From positions 101,607 through 165,606 of the forward strand of contig NZ_JAHLMF010000009.1 in NCBI RefSeq assembly GCF_018919385.1: DNA of 64,000 nt, in the 5' to 3' direction. Shown piece after piece: positions 1 through 9,888 of this stretch; the first letter of the stretch is position 1, and each line of letters starts with the position of its first letter. The position numbers were made by a program, and so were the translations under genes. This DNA is from Geomonas diazotrophica (GTDB taxonomy: Bacteria > Desulfobacterota > Desulfuromonadia > Geobacterales > Geobacteraceae). Below the pieces are notes generated by a model. It had not been told where the DNA came from. It worked only from the letters and a program-made list of their open reading frames with translations, and made no database searches.

Positions 1-1262
1 GCTTCGAACTGCGGCAGCACCACCCGGAACAGGCTCCCCTGCCCGGCCCGGCTCTCCACTTCGATGCTCCCTTCGTGGTCGCGTACGATGCCGTGCGAGA
101 TGGCGAGTCCGAGCCCGACCCCGTTGCCCACCTCCTTGGTGGTGAAGAAGGGCTCGAAGAGGTGCTGCTTGACCTGGTCGCTCATGCCGACGCCCGTGTC
201 CGCGATCTCAACCACGGCGCAGCAGCGGCCGTCGCGCTCTTCCAGCCGGGTGCTGACCCGGATCTCCTCGTCCGCACCGGAAGCGGGCTTGGCGTTGATG
301 GCATCCACCGCGTTTCCCAAGAGGTTCATGAACACCTGGTTGAGCCTTCCCGGCTGGCACAGCCAGAGGGGGAGGTCGCCGTAGCGGCGGTCGATGCGGA
401 TGTGGTCCTTGTAGCGGCTGTGCAACAGCAGCAAGGCGGCATCGAGACATTCGTGCAGGTTGACGTTTTTCCTCTCGGCCTCGTCCAGCCGAGAGAAGAT
501 GCGCAGGCTGGCAACGATCTCGGCGGCCCGGTTGGCGCCGTAGCAGGCGTTCTTCACCAGCTCATTCATTTCCTGGCGCAGCTCCTCGGGGTGGTTGGCG
601 CCGCTCCAGGCCTGGAGGCGCCCCAGCGCCGCGCCGTTCTCCCCCCCCGCCAGTTCCTGGCAGAGCACCATCAGCTCGTCGACCGGGGCCACCGTCTTTT
701 GCAGCCCCTGGACGCTGGCGGAGATGAAGTTGAGGGGGTTGTTGAGCTCGTGGGCCACGCCGGCGGTGAGCAGCCCCAGCGCCGCCATCTTCTCCGACTG
801 GATCAGTTGGGTCTGCGCCCGGGTCAGGTTCTGCAGCGCCTGCGCCAGGGCCTGGTTTTGCCGCTCGAGCTCCGCGCGCACGCGGGCGAGCTCGAGATGG
901 GTCTCCACCCGGGCCAGCACCTCCTGCGGCTGGAACGGCTTGGTGACGTAGTCCACCCCTCCTTCCTCGAAGGCGCGCAGCTTGTCCGCGGTTTCCACCG
1001 CCGCCGAAACGAAGATCACGGGGGTGCGGGCCAACTGCGGGTCGTTCTTCAGCTCCCGGCAGACCTCGAAGCCGTTCATCTCCGGCATGTTTATGTCCAG
1101 CATGACCAGGTCGGGGGGCTGGATGCGGGCGGCCTTGAGGGCGAGGCTGCCGTTGATGGCGGCCCTGACCGTGTACCCCCTCTCCTGCAGGATCGACTCA
1201 AGGAGCTGCAGGTTGGCCGGTGTGTCATCGACTACGAGGATGTTCACTCTGCTCTGTGCCAT
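1..1262 (-). CDS. Response-regulator/histidine-kinase hybrid, 3' end outside the window
   Basis: Cytoplasmic two-component protein read on the minus strand from ATG at 1262 and still open at the window edge, so its C-terminus is missing. The first about 120 residues are a receiver domain (ILVVDDTPANLQLLES, phosphoacceptor Asp in LVMLDINMPEMNG, Lys in VTKPF). A coiled linker follows, then a kinase core with an H-box reading GVAHELNNPLNFI, an N-box (NLLGNAVDAI) and G-boxes (ADTGVGM, GLGLAISHGI). No membrane segment is seen, so input probably arrives through the receiver. It begins 39 bases after the stop of the CHASE kinase gene and is probably the last gene of that three-gene operon. Not covered by a complete reading frame because no stop lies inside the window. 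Confidence 0.9.
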   Translation of the reverse strand, partial: MAQSRVNILVVDDTPANLQLLESILQERGYTVRAAINGSLALKAARIQPPDLVMLDINMPEMNGFEVCRELKNDPQLARTPVIFVSAAVETADKLRAFEEGGVDYVTKPFQPQEVLARVETHLELARVRAELERQNQALAQALQNLTRAQTQLIQSEKMAALGLLTAGVAHELNNPLNFISASVQGLQKTVAPVDELMVLCQELAGGENGAALGRLQAWSGANHPEELRQEMNELVKNACYGANRAAEIVASLRIFSRLDEAERKNVNLHECLDAALLLLHSRYKDHIRIDRRYGDLPLWLCQPGRLNQVFMNLLGNAVDAINAKPASGADEEIRVSTRLEERDGRCCAVVEIADTGVGMSDQVKQHLFEPFFTTKEVGNGVGLGLAISHGIVRDHEGSIEVESRAGQGSLFRVVLPQFE

Positions 1263-1300
1263 GTTCCGCTCCCTATCGCTTCGGGGGACGCCCCCCGTTA

Positions 1301-3490
1301 TCACCCCTGCCGCTCTCCCGCTCCCGCCTGCGCGACCAACTCCTCGATCAGGTCGAAACGGTACCTCTCAGCGAGCCCCTTAATCCGCCGGGCCACCCCG
1401 GGTGCGCTTTGCGCCACCGGTTCCAGCAGCTCCAAGAGGGAGTTTTTGTCCAGCCCCCGTGCGGCGGCAACCAGGCTGCGGCACAATTCCGGCGGCAACC
1501 GGGTCAGCTCCTGGTCCAGCTCCCCCGGTTCCGGCTTCCGCTCCGCGGCCGGCGCACCGCGCCGGCGGTCGAGGGCATCGGCCAGCTCCTGGGCGGTGGC
1601 ATGGCTCAAGGGTACGCTGAGGTGGAAGCAGGAGCCCTGCCCCAGGGTGCTCCGCACCGTGATGTCCCCCCCCATCAGGCGGGCGTACTGGCGGCTGATG
1701 GCCAAGCCGAGACCGGTCCCCCCCAGGTCCGCCCCCCCCAGGTGCGCCTGCTCGAAGGCGTTGAAGATCCGCTCCAGGTCCTCCGGTGCGATGCCGCAGC
1801 CGCTGTCCTCGACCTCTACCTCCAACCACGCCCCTGCCTCGCGGATGCCGGTGCGGCTTCGTACCGACACGGCTCCTTCCCGGGTGAACTTGACGGCGTT
1901 TCCGACCAGGTCGCCCAGGACGTGGCGGATCTTCCCCTCGTCCCCCGCGGCGTAGCGCAACAGCTCCCCCGCCGGCTCATGGACCAGCTGCAGGCGCTTG
2001 GCGCGCGCCTCGGGGAGAAAGGCTGCCACGACCTCATCGAGAAGGGAGGGGAGCTCGAAGACGCCGCGCTCCAGGGCGGCGCGCCCCGACTCGATCCTGG
2101 AGACCTCGATCACGTCGTTGATCAATGCCAGGAGCTGTTCGCCGGAGCGGTTGATGATTTCCAGGTTGTGACGGTTCTCCGAGGTGAGGGTGGCGTCGTG
2201 CAGGGCGATCTGGCTGAAGCCGAGGATCGCGTTCAGCGGGGTGCGGATCTCATGGCTCATGTGGGCCAGGAAGACGGTCTTGGCCCGGTTGGCCACCTCG
2301 GCGCGCTCCTTTGCCTGCGACAGCGCCTCAATCGCCCCCTCCAGCTTCCTGGTCCTGTCCTTGACGCGTTCCTCGAGGTGGCCGTTCAGCTCCCGCAGGG
2401 TCGCCTCGCTGGACTGCAGCTCCGCGGTCCGGGCCAGGACCAGCCGCTCCAGCTCCTCGCGCTGCGCGTAGACCCCCCGGAAGTACAGCCCAAGGAACAC
2501 GCTAACGAGCGCCCCGGCCGGCAGCAGCAGCCAGTAGGCCACCGGTGCGTTTCGTTCCAGGTACTCCCTACTGGGAGAAAGCCGCATCGCCCATCGGCGC
2601 CCGCAGAACTCGATGTTCCGGACCAGGGTCCGGGAGGGGGGCAGCAGTGGGGCGTACCAGGTCGCCCCCCCCTGCTGCCGGCCGCTCCACCGGTAGAGCA
2701 GTTGCTCCCCGAAAGGTGCGGACAGGTCGACAAGGTCGAAGTCGAGGCCGAACGGGGTCGCCACGCCGAAGGTCGCCACCAGGAGCTTCTCGATGTTGAG
2801 CACCGCAACGGTTGCGCCCTGGAACGCCGTCCTGCGCGCCGCCACGGTCCCGGCCGGAAGCCCCCTTGCGTAGACCGGGTGGAAGACCAGCACGCTGTAG
2901 TTGGAGGCCCGGTCCTGTACCAGCTTGATCCGCTCCGTCGCCGTCGCCCTTCCCGTGTCACGCGCGCGCTCCAGCGCGGCCAGCCGCACCCGGTCCGATC
3001 CCACGTCGAAACCGATCGCCTTGCCGTTCTCCGCCATCGGCTCGATGTACCAGACCGGATAGTAAACATCCCGCTCCGCGGCCGGGACGCGCACGCCGCT
3101 CGCGTCACGCTCGGTGAGGACGAACCCGGAGCCGGCTTCCCTGCGTCCCTCCTCCTCGAAGCGCGCCCTTTGCCCGCGTGGCACGGCAGGGTTCCAGGAC
3201 AGCGCCTTGATGTCGGCGCGTTCCCTGAGAAACGTCTCCGTGAAGATGGTGAACTCCCCCCTGCTCACCTCCTTGCTCGAGGCAAAGTGGTTGCGCAGGG
3301 CCATCAGCACCAGCCCGGTGTCATCCACCTTGTTGGCCAAAGCGTCGGCGCAGTTGGAAACGTCGCGCTCCAGGCGGGACTCGAAGGAGGCCGTTTCCGA
3401 GTTGCGCACCACGAAGAAGAGCGCCAAGGTGACCAGCAGCCCCGCCAACACCACGATGGGCACGCTCCAGTGGGGTCGGCGCAGCCTCAT
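1301..3490 (-). CDS. CHASE-domain sensor histidine kinase
   Basis: Membrane sensor kinase of 729 residues. An N-terminal membrane segment (about residues 10-28) is followed by an extracytoplasmic CHASE-like domain (about 30-300, with the YPVWYIEPM and GFDVGSD blocks), a second membrane segment near 315-335, a coiled coil, a HisKA domain with H-box [18 protein letters not shown], and a HATPase_c domain ([22 protein letters not shown]). CHASE domains bind small ligands outside the membrane; the ligand here is unknown. There is no receiver domain, but the last 50 residues (ending near [11 protein letters not shown]) match the tail of the upstream kinase, where they follow a receiver. That suggests a duplicated gene that lost its receiver. 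The ATG overlaps the stop of the upstream kinase by four bases (ATGA), so translation is coupled. Confidence 0.92.
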   Translation of the reverse strand: MRLRRPHWSVPIVVLAGLLVTLALFFVVRNSETASFESRLERDVSNCADALANKVDDTGLVLMALRNHFASSKEVSRGEFTIFTETFLRERADIKALSWNPAVPRGQRARFEEEGRREAGSGFVLTERDASGVRVPAAERDVYYPVWYIEPMAENGKAIGFDVGSDRVRLAALERARDTGRATATERIKLVQDRASNYSVLVFHPVYARGLPAGTVAARRTAFQGATVAVLNIEKLLVATFGVATPFGLDFDLVDLSAPFGEQLLYRWSGRQQGGATWYAPLLPPSRTLVRNIEFCGRRWAMRLSPSREYLERNAPVAYWLLLPAGALVSVFLGLYFRGVYAQREELERLVLARTAELQSSEATLRELNGHLEERVKDRTRKLEGAIEALSQAKERAEVANRAKTVFLAHMSHEIRTPLNAILGFSQIALHDATLTSENRHNLEIINRSGEQLLALINDVIEVSRIESGRAALERGVFELPSLLDEVVAAFLPEARAKRLQLVHEPAGELLRYAAGDEGKIRHVLGDLVGNAVKFTREGAVSVRSRTGIREAGAWLEVEVEDSGCGIAPEDLERIFNAFEQAHLGGADLGGTGLGLAISRQYARLMGGDITVRSTLGQGSCFHLSVPLSHATAQELADALDRRRGAPAAERKPEPGELDQELTRLPPELCRSLVAAARGLDKNSLLELLEPVAQSAPGVARRIKGLAERYRFDLIEELVAQAGAGERQG

Positions 3491-5979
3491 CCCAGCCCCC
3501 CCGCCCCCAGGGATCGCAACAGCGCCTCCTCGATCAGGTCGAAGCGGTAGCTCTCGGCATGCCCCAGCAGGCGGCCGGCGGCCTCGGGCGCGACCGCGGC
3601 CAGCTCCACGAGCAGCGCCACCACGCGCCCCCGGTCCAGCTCCCTGGCCGCAGCGATCAGTGCCTCGCGCAGCTCCTGGGACATCGTCCCCAGCGCCTCC
3701 ACGAAGCCTTGCTCCGAAAGCGCATCCTCCTGCGCCGGCGGCCGAGATTCAACCTCGTCATAGGCGAACTGCGCCGGGAGCAGGCGGGCGATCTTCTCCA
3801 GCAGCTCCTCCTCGCGAAACGGCTTGCGCAGGAAGTCGTCCGCCCCTGCCTCCATCACCTCGCGCAACTGCTCCTCGAAGACGCTGGCCGAAACAGCGAT
3901 GATGGGGACGTCTCTTCCCTCCGGCAGGGCGCGGATGCGCCTTGTCGCCTCGCGGCCGTCCATCACGGGCATCACAACGTCCATGAGGACCAGGTGGGGC
4001 GCCTGGGTCATGAAAAGCTCGACTGCGCTCTCACCGTCTTTGGCCTCCATGGTTTCGAACCCCACCGGGGCGAGCATCTTCACAAGTATCTCCCGGTTGG
4101 TGTCCCGGTCGTCCACCACCAGCACCCGCCACCCTTGCTGCCCCGCCTTCAGGCGCGCGACGCGCGGGAGCCCCCCCCGGGCAGACGCAGCCGGGCGCTC
4201 CGCCTCGGCGACCGGCAGGCTCAGATGGAAGCACGACCCATGTCCCGGCTGGCTGGTGACGGTCAGGTCACCTCCCATGAGCCGGGCGTACTGGCGGCTG
4301 ATGGCGAGCCCCAGACCGGTGCCCCCCTCGGTTCTGCGCCCCATCTCCGCCTGTTCGAAGGCTCCGAATACGTTCTGGATATCCTCCGGGGCGATCCCCG
4401 GACCGCTGTCCTGGACCTCCACCTCGAGCCAGAGTGCCCCATCCCGCACGGAGGTCCGGGCTCGGAGCGAAACCCCGCCCTTCTGGGTGAACTTGATGGC
4501 GTTGCCGAGCAGGTTGATGACGATCTGGCGCAGCTTCCCCGCGTCTCCCATGACGTAGCGGCACAGGTCCGGCTGAACCTCGAGCACCAGCTGCAACCCC
4601 TTGGCCAGCGCCTTGGGAGTGAGCAGCTCCGTCTCTTCCCGGAGCAGCCCGGGCAGGTCGAAGGCCGCCTGCTCCACGGTCATCCGCCCCGACTCGATCT
4701 TGGCCATGTCCAGGACGTCGTTGATCAGGGCCAGCAGGTGCTCCCCGGAGCGGTTCACCGTCTCGAGGTTGTGGCGGTTCTCCGGCGACAGCTTCGGGTC
4801 GTGCAGCACGATCTGGCTGAAGCCCAGCACAGCGTTCAGCGGCGTGCGTATCTCGTGGCTCATGTTGGCGAGAAAAAGTGACTTGGCCCGGTTGGCGGCC
4901 TCGGCCCCCTCCTTGGCAAAAGCCAATTCCTCCATGGTGGCGCGCAGCTTGAGATTGGTTTCCTGGAGCGAGTGGGTCCGTTCCTCGATGCGCTGCTCCA
5001 TCTCCTGGTTGACCAGCTGCAGCTCCCTGGTGCGCGCCTTGACCTGATGCTTCAGGACGACGCCCCCGACGATGCTCATCAGCAGTGCGACACCCAGCAC
5101 CGGTCCCAGAAACTCCAGCCACAGCGGCAGCTTCCAATCGACCTCCTCCGAGGTCCACCGTTTCAGGATGGTGTAGTAAGCGGACTGGGGATCGTTCTTC
5201 ATTTCGGCGAGGTGGCGGTCAATGGCTTCCAGCAACTGCAGCGATTTCTCGGAGGCCGGTTTCTGTGCGGCAAAGAGGTAGGGGGCCGGATCGAACATGA
5301 TGGGGGTATCTTCGAGGCCGGACTTCCTGGCGAACATCAAGCCGTAGTAGCGGTTGGTGACCCCGGCATCCACCTGCCCCGCGGCGATCATCTGGAACTC
5401 TGTCTTGTAATTGGAGACCGGGACCAGGGTCACTTTCAGTCCGAAACTCCTGGCCAGCCGGTCGACGGTTTCCAGTTGGATGGTCTTCTCCAGCCCCGCC
5501 ACGCGCTTGCCGTTCAGATCCAGGATCGACTGGATGCCGCTCCCCTTGCGCGCGTAGACCTGGGACCAGCCGGACAGGATGGGGACCTTGTTGAAGACAT
5601 AGATCTTTTCCCGCTCCGCGGTGTAGGCCACGTCCGGCATCAGGTCTATCTCCCCCTTCTGCAGGCGCTCCAGGCCTTCACTCCAGGTGCCGGGAACATA
5701 GCGCATGCGCCACCCTTCCTTTTCGGCGATCTGCTCGATGAGGTCGATGAAGATGCCGGTGGGCTTGCCGGCGTCGGAGGTGAAGATCTTGGGGGGATTT
5801 TCGTAGACGCCGACCGTCACGGTCCTGCCGGAGGCGCCCGCGGCTGCGGGGAAAAGACAGGTGAGGATCAGCAAAAGACAAAAGGCCAGGAAAACAACGG
5901 GATGGGCAAGGGTACGAGTGACGAAGCGGAACGCGTTCGTCCAGCGGGGCAGCTTTTCGACAGAGGGGGGAGCCGTCAT
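3487..5979 (-). CDS. Hybrid histidine kinase with periplasmic solute-binding sensor domain
   Basis: An 830-residue membrane hybrid kinase. Hydrophobic segment at about 25-48, then a type 3 periplasmic solute-binding (SBP_bac_3) domain at about 52-280 ([39 protein letters not shown]), second membrane segment at 289-309, and coiled coil to about 365. HisKA has phospho-His 375 in [11 protein letters not shown]; HATPase_c follows, then a receiver ([26 protein letters not shown]) and a C-terminal helical tail ending in [13 protein letters not shown]. Such BvgS/EvgS-like sensors use the binding-protein fold to detect a solute or periplasmic state; the ligand cannot be read from sequence. First gene of a three-gene kinase operon; its promoter should lie in 5980-6140. 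Confidence 0.92.
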   Translation of the reverse strand: MTAPPSVEKLPRWTNAFRFVTRTLAHPVVFLAFCLLLILTCLFPAAAGASGRTVTVGVYENPPKIFTSDAGKPTGIFIDLIEQIAEKEGWRMRYVPGTWSEGLERLQKGEIDLMPDVAYTAEREKIYVFNKVPILSGWSQVYARKGSGIQSILDLNGKRVAGLEKTIQLETVDRLARSFGLKVTLVPVSNYKTEFQMIAAGQVDAGVTNRYYGLMFARKSGLEDTPIMFDPAPYLFAAQKPASEKSLQLLEAIDRHLAEMKNDPQSAYYTILKRWTSEEVDWKLPLWLEFLGPVLGVALLMSIVGGVVLKHQVKARTRELQLVNQEMEQRIEERTHSLQETNLKLRATMEELAFAKEGAEAANRAKSLFLANMSHEIRTPLNAVLGFSQIVLHDPKLSPENRHNLETVNRSGEHLLALINDVLDMAKIESGRMTVEQAAFDLPGLLREETELLTPKALAKGLQLVLEVQPDLCRYVMGDAGKLRQIVINLLGNAIKFTQKGGVSLRARTSVRDGALWLEVEVQDSGPGIAPEDIQNVFGAFEQAEMGRRTEGGTGLGLAISRQYARLMGGDLTVTSQPGHGSCFHLSLPVAEAERPAASARGGLPRVARLKAGQQGWRVLVVDDRDTNREILVKMLAPVGFETMEAKDGESAVELFMTQAPHLVLMDVVMPVMDGREATRRIRALPEGRDVPIIAVSASVFEEQLREVMEAGADDFLRKPFREEELLEKIARLLPAQFAYDEVESRPPAQEDALSEQGFVEALGTMSQELREALIAAARELDRGRVVALLVELAAVAPEAAGRLLGHAESYRFDLIEEALLRSLGAGGLG

Positions 5980-6565
5980 GCGTGTCCTTGGTAACGGCCG
6001 CTTCAGTAGCTGCCGTTGCCCTGTGGGCTTTATTCAGACTGTACCTATCCCTCCACTATCAGTAGAGGAGATATATCATTCAAAGCAAAAGCATTCTCCT
6101 GTGTACAATGTGTCGCACCCCGAGCCGGAATAACACAGCGAAATCACCCATGACAGTAATTATCGCCCGTTGCTCCAAGGTCGTGGTAAATTTTACAACT
6201 AAAATGATTTTCTTCAATTAAGGAAAAAGTAAAAGGTATTTTCGGATCGGCTAAGACGAAGTCGATCAACCATATGACGGTTTGCTCGGCGCTTCTGCCT
6301 GAACAATTTAAGGAGAGTGCAACCTGCACCTGATCGCTCCCTACAGGAGTGAAGAGTCTGTGAGAACAGACGGAAATAAAGAGAGGGGCCAGTTGTGGAA
6401 ACATGGCCCCTCTCGTTGATAATGGCAGGGAACGGACTTAGTATCAGGTTGTGCCTCTCTACCGCGGCGTCGACCGTTCGGCCTCTCAGATCCGGCAGCG
6501 TCACCGGTTCGTTTTCTCCCCGTTTCCCCTGCGCTCCCCCTGCCGCCGGCTCCTTCAGGGAACCA
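5980..6565. other. Intergenic region upstream of the kinase operon
   Basis: About 590 bases with no gene that I can support. It should hold the minus-strand promoter of the kinase operon and, at 6381-6414, the terminator of the secreted-protein gene to its right. An 86-codon minus-strand frame at 6144-6404 begins inside that terminator and has no recognisable composition, so I do not call it. The 6130-6260 stretch is AT-rich compared with its surroundings. Confidence 0.5.
6381..6414 (-). terminator. Rho-independent terminator after the 6566-7399 gene
   Basis: Perfect inverted repeat GAGAGGGGCC / GGCCCCTCTC around a 14-base loop. On the minus strand it is followed by a T-rich run (TTTATTTCC). 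It lies about 150 bases past the stop of the secreted-protein gene. Confidence 0.75.
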
Positions 6566-7399
6566 CTATTGCGGTGGGCGCAACAGGTTTGCGTACTCGC
6601 GCAGCATCCAGCGCCTGGGCTCGACAGGGAGATCGAGGATGCCGGAGAGGAGCACGCGGTACCCCCAGCAGAGCTCCTCGTCCCCGGCCGCTTCCGGCTT
6701 CCCCCAGATCTTCCCGAACCGCTCCAGCTTTTCCGGCGCAAGCCTCCTCCGTATCTCCGCGTAGAGGGCCTGGTAGGCAACCGAGGTCTGCTCCTTCGTG
6801 TTGGCCGCGATGCGCGGCGACCGGGTGATCTCGGCAACCAGCGCCTGCTTGGTCAGGCGCAGGTACACCCGGGCGTCGTCGAGCGGAAGCAATTCCAGCC
6901 AATGGTAGTCGAAGGCGCTGCCGGGGCGGAGCATGCCGGCACAATCGTGCACGGGGAGCCGGTCGGCCAGGACGTTCATCACGCGCAGCAGCTCCTGGAA
7001 GTCGGCCTCGGAAAGCCGCGTCAGGCCACGCACCGCGTACTCGCCGGCCAGCGCCTTTCCGAAGGCGTCGAAGTCGGTGACGTGCCCCGCGTTTTCCTTC
7101 AGGGACGTGTAGAGAAAATCGATGACCGCCGGGTCGGACAGGGTTTCCTGCAGGTAGGACTCGAAGAGGCGGTGCATCTTCGTTCCCTTCTTGAAGGTGT
7201 TGTTCTTGTCGAGGAAGCCCTGGTCCTTCAGAAGCTTTGCCACCACCAGGTGGAACTCCTCACGGCTCGCCGTCAGTTCGCCCCCCCGCTCCACTTTCTT
7301 GTCCGGCGTAAGCGGCGCGACGGCCGCGCTGCCGACCCCGGCCGCCCCCAAGAGCAGCAAAGCCGCCACAAGGCAGCGCCCGAACCTGATCCATGACAT
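6566..7399 (-). CDS. Secreted protein of unknown function
   Basis: I do not recognise this 277-residue protein. The N-terminus (MSWIRFGRCLVAALLLLGAAGVGSA) is a clear Sec signal peptide with cleavage likely after GSA or SAA. The rest is soluble and helical with many charged residues (for example KVERGGELTASREEF, EKLERFGKIWG) and no membrane segment, repeat or CxxCH motif. An in-frame ATG 18 bases upstream (7417) exists, but AGGAGGGAGAAGG precedes the ATG at 7399, which also begins the signal peptide, so I use that start. It is a single gene with its own terminator at 6381-6414; neighbours give no functional hint. Confidence 0.7.
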   Translation of the reverse strand: MSWIRFGRCLVAALLLLGAAGVGSAAVAPLTPDKKVERGGELTASREEFHLVVAKLLKDQGFLDKNNTFKKGTKMHRLFESYLQETLSDPAVIDFLYTSLKENAGHVTDFDAFGKALAGEYAVRGLTRLSEADFQELLRVMNVLADRLPVHDCAGMLRPGSAFDYHWLELLPLDDARVYLRLTKQALVAEITRSPRIAANTKEQTSVAYQALYAEIRRRLAPEKLERFGKIWGKPEAAGDEELCWGYRVLLSGILDLPVEPRRWMLREYANLLRPPQ

Positions 7400-7513
7400 G
7401 ACCTTCTCCCTCCTCATGTGACGCCTGCTGCAAAACAGCCGGTCAAGGCAGCCGAACGCCGCCGTTCCGCTATCCCCCTGAACGGTACCCTGCTGTCCCT
7501 TGGCGTACCCTCC

Positions 7514-7927
7514 CTATCCCGCGGCGGAATCCCTCTTTTTGATCAGGAAATAACCGACCGAGAGGGCCAAAATGATAGCGGCTACACCCAATAAGGCCAG
7601 ACCTGACAGCTCCTTTACATCGAGAATGATCACTTTCCTGGCAATGGCAATAATTGCCACCGCCATGACTATCTGCGCATGATCGACAGATTCGGCCATG
7701 TAGGTCTTCGCGATGGTATCCAAGAGTTCGATACCTATCAGGACCAGCATGAAGAGGCCGAAAATGTCGAGCAACTCGCTGATGTCAAGCAGCAACATGG
7801 GCGGAGAGATGATGTCCTCGATGATGATCCATGCAAGTTCAAGGGTACTGAGAAGCAGCACCACCGACATCAGGACCACCAGAACCATGATGATGCCTTT
7901 TTCGAAACGCTTAATCGCACGCAACAT
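7514..7927 (-). CDS. PsiE-like small integral membrane protein
   Basis: Small inner-membrane protein of 137 residues with four hydrophobic segments and the arrangement of the phosphate-starvation-inducible PsiE family. Features are FEKGIIMVLVVLMSVVLL, an acidic loop with LLDISELLDIFGLFMLVLIGIELL, and AIIAIARKVIILDVKELS. The function of PsiE proteins is unknown. The frame is open further upstream (to 8098), but AGGAGG sits seven bases before the ATG at 7927 and homologous sequence starts there (MLRAIKRFEKG), so this start is strongly preferred. Apparently monocistronic. Confidence 0.78.
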   Translation of the reverse strand: MLRAIKRFEKGIIMVLVVLMSVVLLLSTLELAWIIIEDIISPPMLLLDISELLDIFGLFMLVLIGIELLDTIAKTYMAESVDHAQIVMAVAIIAIARKVIILDVKELSGLALLGVAAIILALSVGYFLIKKRDSAAG

Positions 7928-8251
7928 GCCGCCACCTCCTCTGGCACGGCTGACCTTCTCCGCCATCGACATCCCAAGGGTTTGTTCGCCGTCCCCTCGC
8001 CTTTTGGCTCCGGGACAAGCACGCGTGGCCTCCCGCCCGTCACTCTGCATGCAGCACCCTTTATCGGCAGGAAGCGCAATGGAGTGTCCGTCCTGCAAAA
8101 CGGGGCTTCAGGACTTCCAAAGCCAATGACCAGTACCAGCATCCATACTCAATCACTGTTGCCATGACTGCAAGTTCTTCACAAACAGTAAGCAGTTTTT
8201 TCGTAACAGCAAAAACCACCTGAGTCAAGAACTTCGCCTGGAGACAAAAAA
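7928..8251. other. Intergenic region between the PsiE-like gene and tRNA-Phe
   Basis: About 320 bases. Open frames here are only extensions of the PsiE-like gene or its antisense. It presumably holds the promoter of the PsiE-like gene; I see no other signal until the tRNA terminator. Confidence 0.5.
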
Positions 8252-8279
8252 AGCCACCTACGAATTAACGTAGATGGCT
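8252..8279 (-). terminator. Terminator of tRNA-Phe
   Basis: Inverted repeat AGCCA-CCTACG / CGTAG-ATGGCT with a six-base AT loop, followed on the minus strand by a run of seven T. It lies 11 bases past the CCA end of tRNA-Phe. Confidence 0.75.
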
Positions 8280-8290
8280 TATTTTCTTTA

Positions 8291-8366
8291 TGGTGCCCAG
8301 AGACGGAATCGAACCGCCGACACGAGGATTTTCAATCCTCTGCTCTACCGACTGAGCTATCTGGGC
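8291..8366 (-). tRNA. tRNA-Phe (anticodon GAA)
   Basis: A 76-base minus-strand cloverleaf with encoded CCA. Acceptor GCCCAGA pairs with TCTGGGC, the D arm is AGCTC...GAGC, the anticodon stem GAGGA/TCCTC encloses loop TTGAAAA with anticodon GAA, and the T loop reads TTCGATT. All stems pair (one G-T in the T stem). Confidence 0.96.
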
Positions 8367-8477
8367 AAGAGACCAACTTTATACTTTGATTCGCCGACTG
8401 TGTCAACCCTTTTCTTCTAATTTTTACAGTCGACGACAGATTGCTTCATCGCCACAGTGCGCGGCCCAAAAGGATTC

Positions 8478-9041
8478 CTAGGCGCGGGAGATGAAACGGC
8501 CGTCGCGGGTGTCGACCTTGATCTTCTCGCCCGCCTCGAGGTACGGCGGCACCTGCAGACGCAGGCCTGTCTCCAATACGGCTTCCTTGGTCTGCGCAGT
8601 GGCGGTGGCGTTCTTCATGGCGGGAGCCGTCTCGGTCACCACCAGTTCGACTACCATGGGAAGGTCGACGTTGACCATGCGCTCCTGGAAGATGCCGAGT
8701 TGGACTTCGGTGCCGTCGAGAAGGAACGGCGCGATGGCTTCGAAGTTGTCCTCTTCCATCTCGAACTGCTCGTAGGTCTCCAGATCCATGAAGATGCCGC
8801 GGCCACCGTCGGCGTAGAGGAACTGCCCCTTGTGACGCTCGAAGTCGGCCTCGTCCACCTTGTCACCGGAGCGGAAGGTCTTCTCGAGAACCTGGGCTGT
8901 AATCAGGTTGCGGTATTTGGTCTTGACCATGGTGTTGGCGCCACGGGCCGAAGGGGATTGAAAACTTACGTCGACTAACACGCAGGGGGCTCCGTCCAGC
9001 TGGATGACGAGGCCTTTCTTGAAATCGTTGGTAGTGTACAT
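8478..9041 (-). CDS. efpL: Elongation factor P paralogue of EfpL (YeiP) type
   Basis: 187-residue, three-domain EF-P family protein (KOW-like N domain, two OB folds; C-terminal block GEKIKVDTRDGRFI). EF-P binds ribosomes stalled on polyproline, near the tRNA E site, and helps peptide-bond formation. The domain I tip loop reads QSPSARGANT with Arg33 where canonical EF-P has a modified Lys in PGKG. This matches the E. coli YeiP/EfpL signature SPTARGA. The assignment to the EfpL subgroup is therefore by that loop; annotation pipelines would probably call it simply efp. A canonical efp gene is expected elsewhere in the genome. Divergent from the S4-domain gene, 95 bases away. Confidence 0.85.
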   Translation of the reverse strand: MYTTNDFKKGLVIQLDGAPCVLVDVSFQSPSARGANTMVKTKYRNLITAQVLEKTFRSGDKVDEADFERHKGQFLYADGGRGIFMDLETYEQFEMEEDNFEAIAPFLLDGTEVQLGIFQERMVNVDLPMVVELVVTETAPAMKNATATAQTKEAVLETGLRLQVPPYLEAGEKIKVDTRDGRFISRA

Positions 9042-9136
9042 GCAGGGTTCTCCTTAGCGAAATGTCCCTTTTTAACAGAATTCTGTGCTAAATTCAACCG
9101 CGCCATGACGGCGAGACTTTGAGATGTGGAGGATCG

Positions 9137-9334
9137 GTGAAGATAGATACAGAATTTATCAAGTTGGACAGTTTTCTAAAGGCGGTGGATGCGGTCTGCT
9201 CCGGAGGCGAGGCAAAGATCATTATCTCGGAAGGGATGGTCTCGGTGAACGGCGAGGTGGAACTGCGCCGTGGCAGAAAGCTGCGTCCTGGCGACCAGGT
9301 GGAACTTGGGGGGAAAACCTTCTCGGTGGAATAG
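9137..9334 (+). CDS. S4-domain RNA-binding protein (YbcJ-like)
   Basis: 65-residue protein that is almost entirely one S4 domain (FIKLDSFLKAVDAVCSGGEAK, SVNGEVELRRGRKLRPGDQV). S4 domains bind structured RNA; this YbcJ-like family is a free-standing version of unknown target. The start is GTG at 9137, preceded by GGAGG six bases upstream (GGAGGATCG GTG). A TTG 18 bases further upstream is in frame but lies before that ribosome-binding site. Converges with yciH; the two stops are five bases apart. Confidence 0.85.
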   Translation: MKIDTEFIKLDSFLKAVDAVCSGGEAKIIISEGMVSVNGEVELRRGRKLRPGDQVELGGKTFSVE

Positions 9335-9339
9335 CCGGA

Positions 9340-9705
9340 TCAGCCTCCCGCGCGTTTGGCCTTATAGCCGCGTTTGGCGAGTTCAGCGAGCAGCACCTCG
9401 GCATGGTCCCCCTGGATCTCGATGACGCCGTCCTTGGCGGTCCCGCCGCAGCCGCAGCGTTTCTTCAGTTCGCCGGCGAGCGAGGTCAAGGCAGACGCGT
9501 CAAGGGGCAGCCCGGTGATGACGATGACGGTCTTTCCGCCGCGACCTTTGGTTTCGCGCCTGAGGCGCACGACGCCGTCGCCTGCCGGTGCTGCGGATTT
9601 CTTGCAGGCGCAGGCATTGACCGGCTTGCCGCAACCGGGGCAGATGCGGCCGAATTCACAGGAGTAGACTACGGGGGCATCGCTGTTGGAGGTGCTCTTT
9701 TTCAT
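9340..9705 (-). CDS. yciH: SUI1/YciH family translation factor
   Basis: 121-residue homologue of eukaryotic eIF1 (SUI1). A short cysteine-rich N-terminus (CPGCGKPVNACACKK) precedes the SUI1 domain (VVRLRRETKGRGGKTVIVITGLP, LKKRCGCGGTAKDGVIEIQGDH). The GRGGK and CGCGGT blocks are diagnostic. In bacteria the protein influences start-codon selection but its role is not fully fixed. Ends five bases from the convergent S4-domain gene. Confidence 0.92.
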   Translation of the reverse strand: MKKSTSNSDAPVVYSCEFGRICPGCGKPVNACACKKSAAPAGDGVVRLRRETKGRGGKTVIVITGLPLDASALTSLAGELKKRCGCGGTAKDGVIEIQGDHAEVLLAELAKRGYKAKRAGG

Positions 9706-9758
9706 GGCTGCCTTTGTAGCAGAAAAGCTGAGGGAGATTCAAGACAAGAAAAAGGCCT

Positions 9759-9876
9759 TAACGCAAAGACGCCAAGGCGCGGAGACGCGAAGGTAAAAGC
9801 AAAATGACGCTGTCGGGGTCCAAGAGCTTTGCGCCTTTGCGGCTTTGCGCCTTTGCGGCTCTGCGACTTTGCGTTG
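9759..9876. repeat. Palindromic CGCAAAG-type intergenic repeat
   Basis: The left arm AACGCAAAGACGCCAAGGCG and the right arm CTCTGCGACTTTGCGTT are inverted copies; the right side also has an internal direct repeat (TTTGCGCCTTTGCGGC twice). A second element of the same style lies at 11424-11544. It sits between yciH and the RNase Z-like gene and could form a long hairpin in transcripts. Confidence 0.6.
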
Positions 9877-9888
9877 ATGCTTTTCAGG

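Noticed and set aside
75..1955. Long plus-strand frames opposite the kinase genes
   Set aside because: These are antisense shadows of high-GC kinase genes; the minus strand contains all histidine-kinase motifs.
6144..6404. 86-codon minus-strand gene
   Set aside because: Its start lies in the terminator 6381-6414, with no ribosome-binding site and no protein-like composition.
5980..6566. Cyclic-di-GMP (GEMM) riboswitch, common in Geobacter
   Set aside because: No GEMM core with the expected conserved loop was seen in this or other long spacers of the window.
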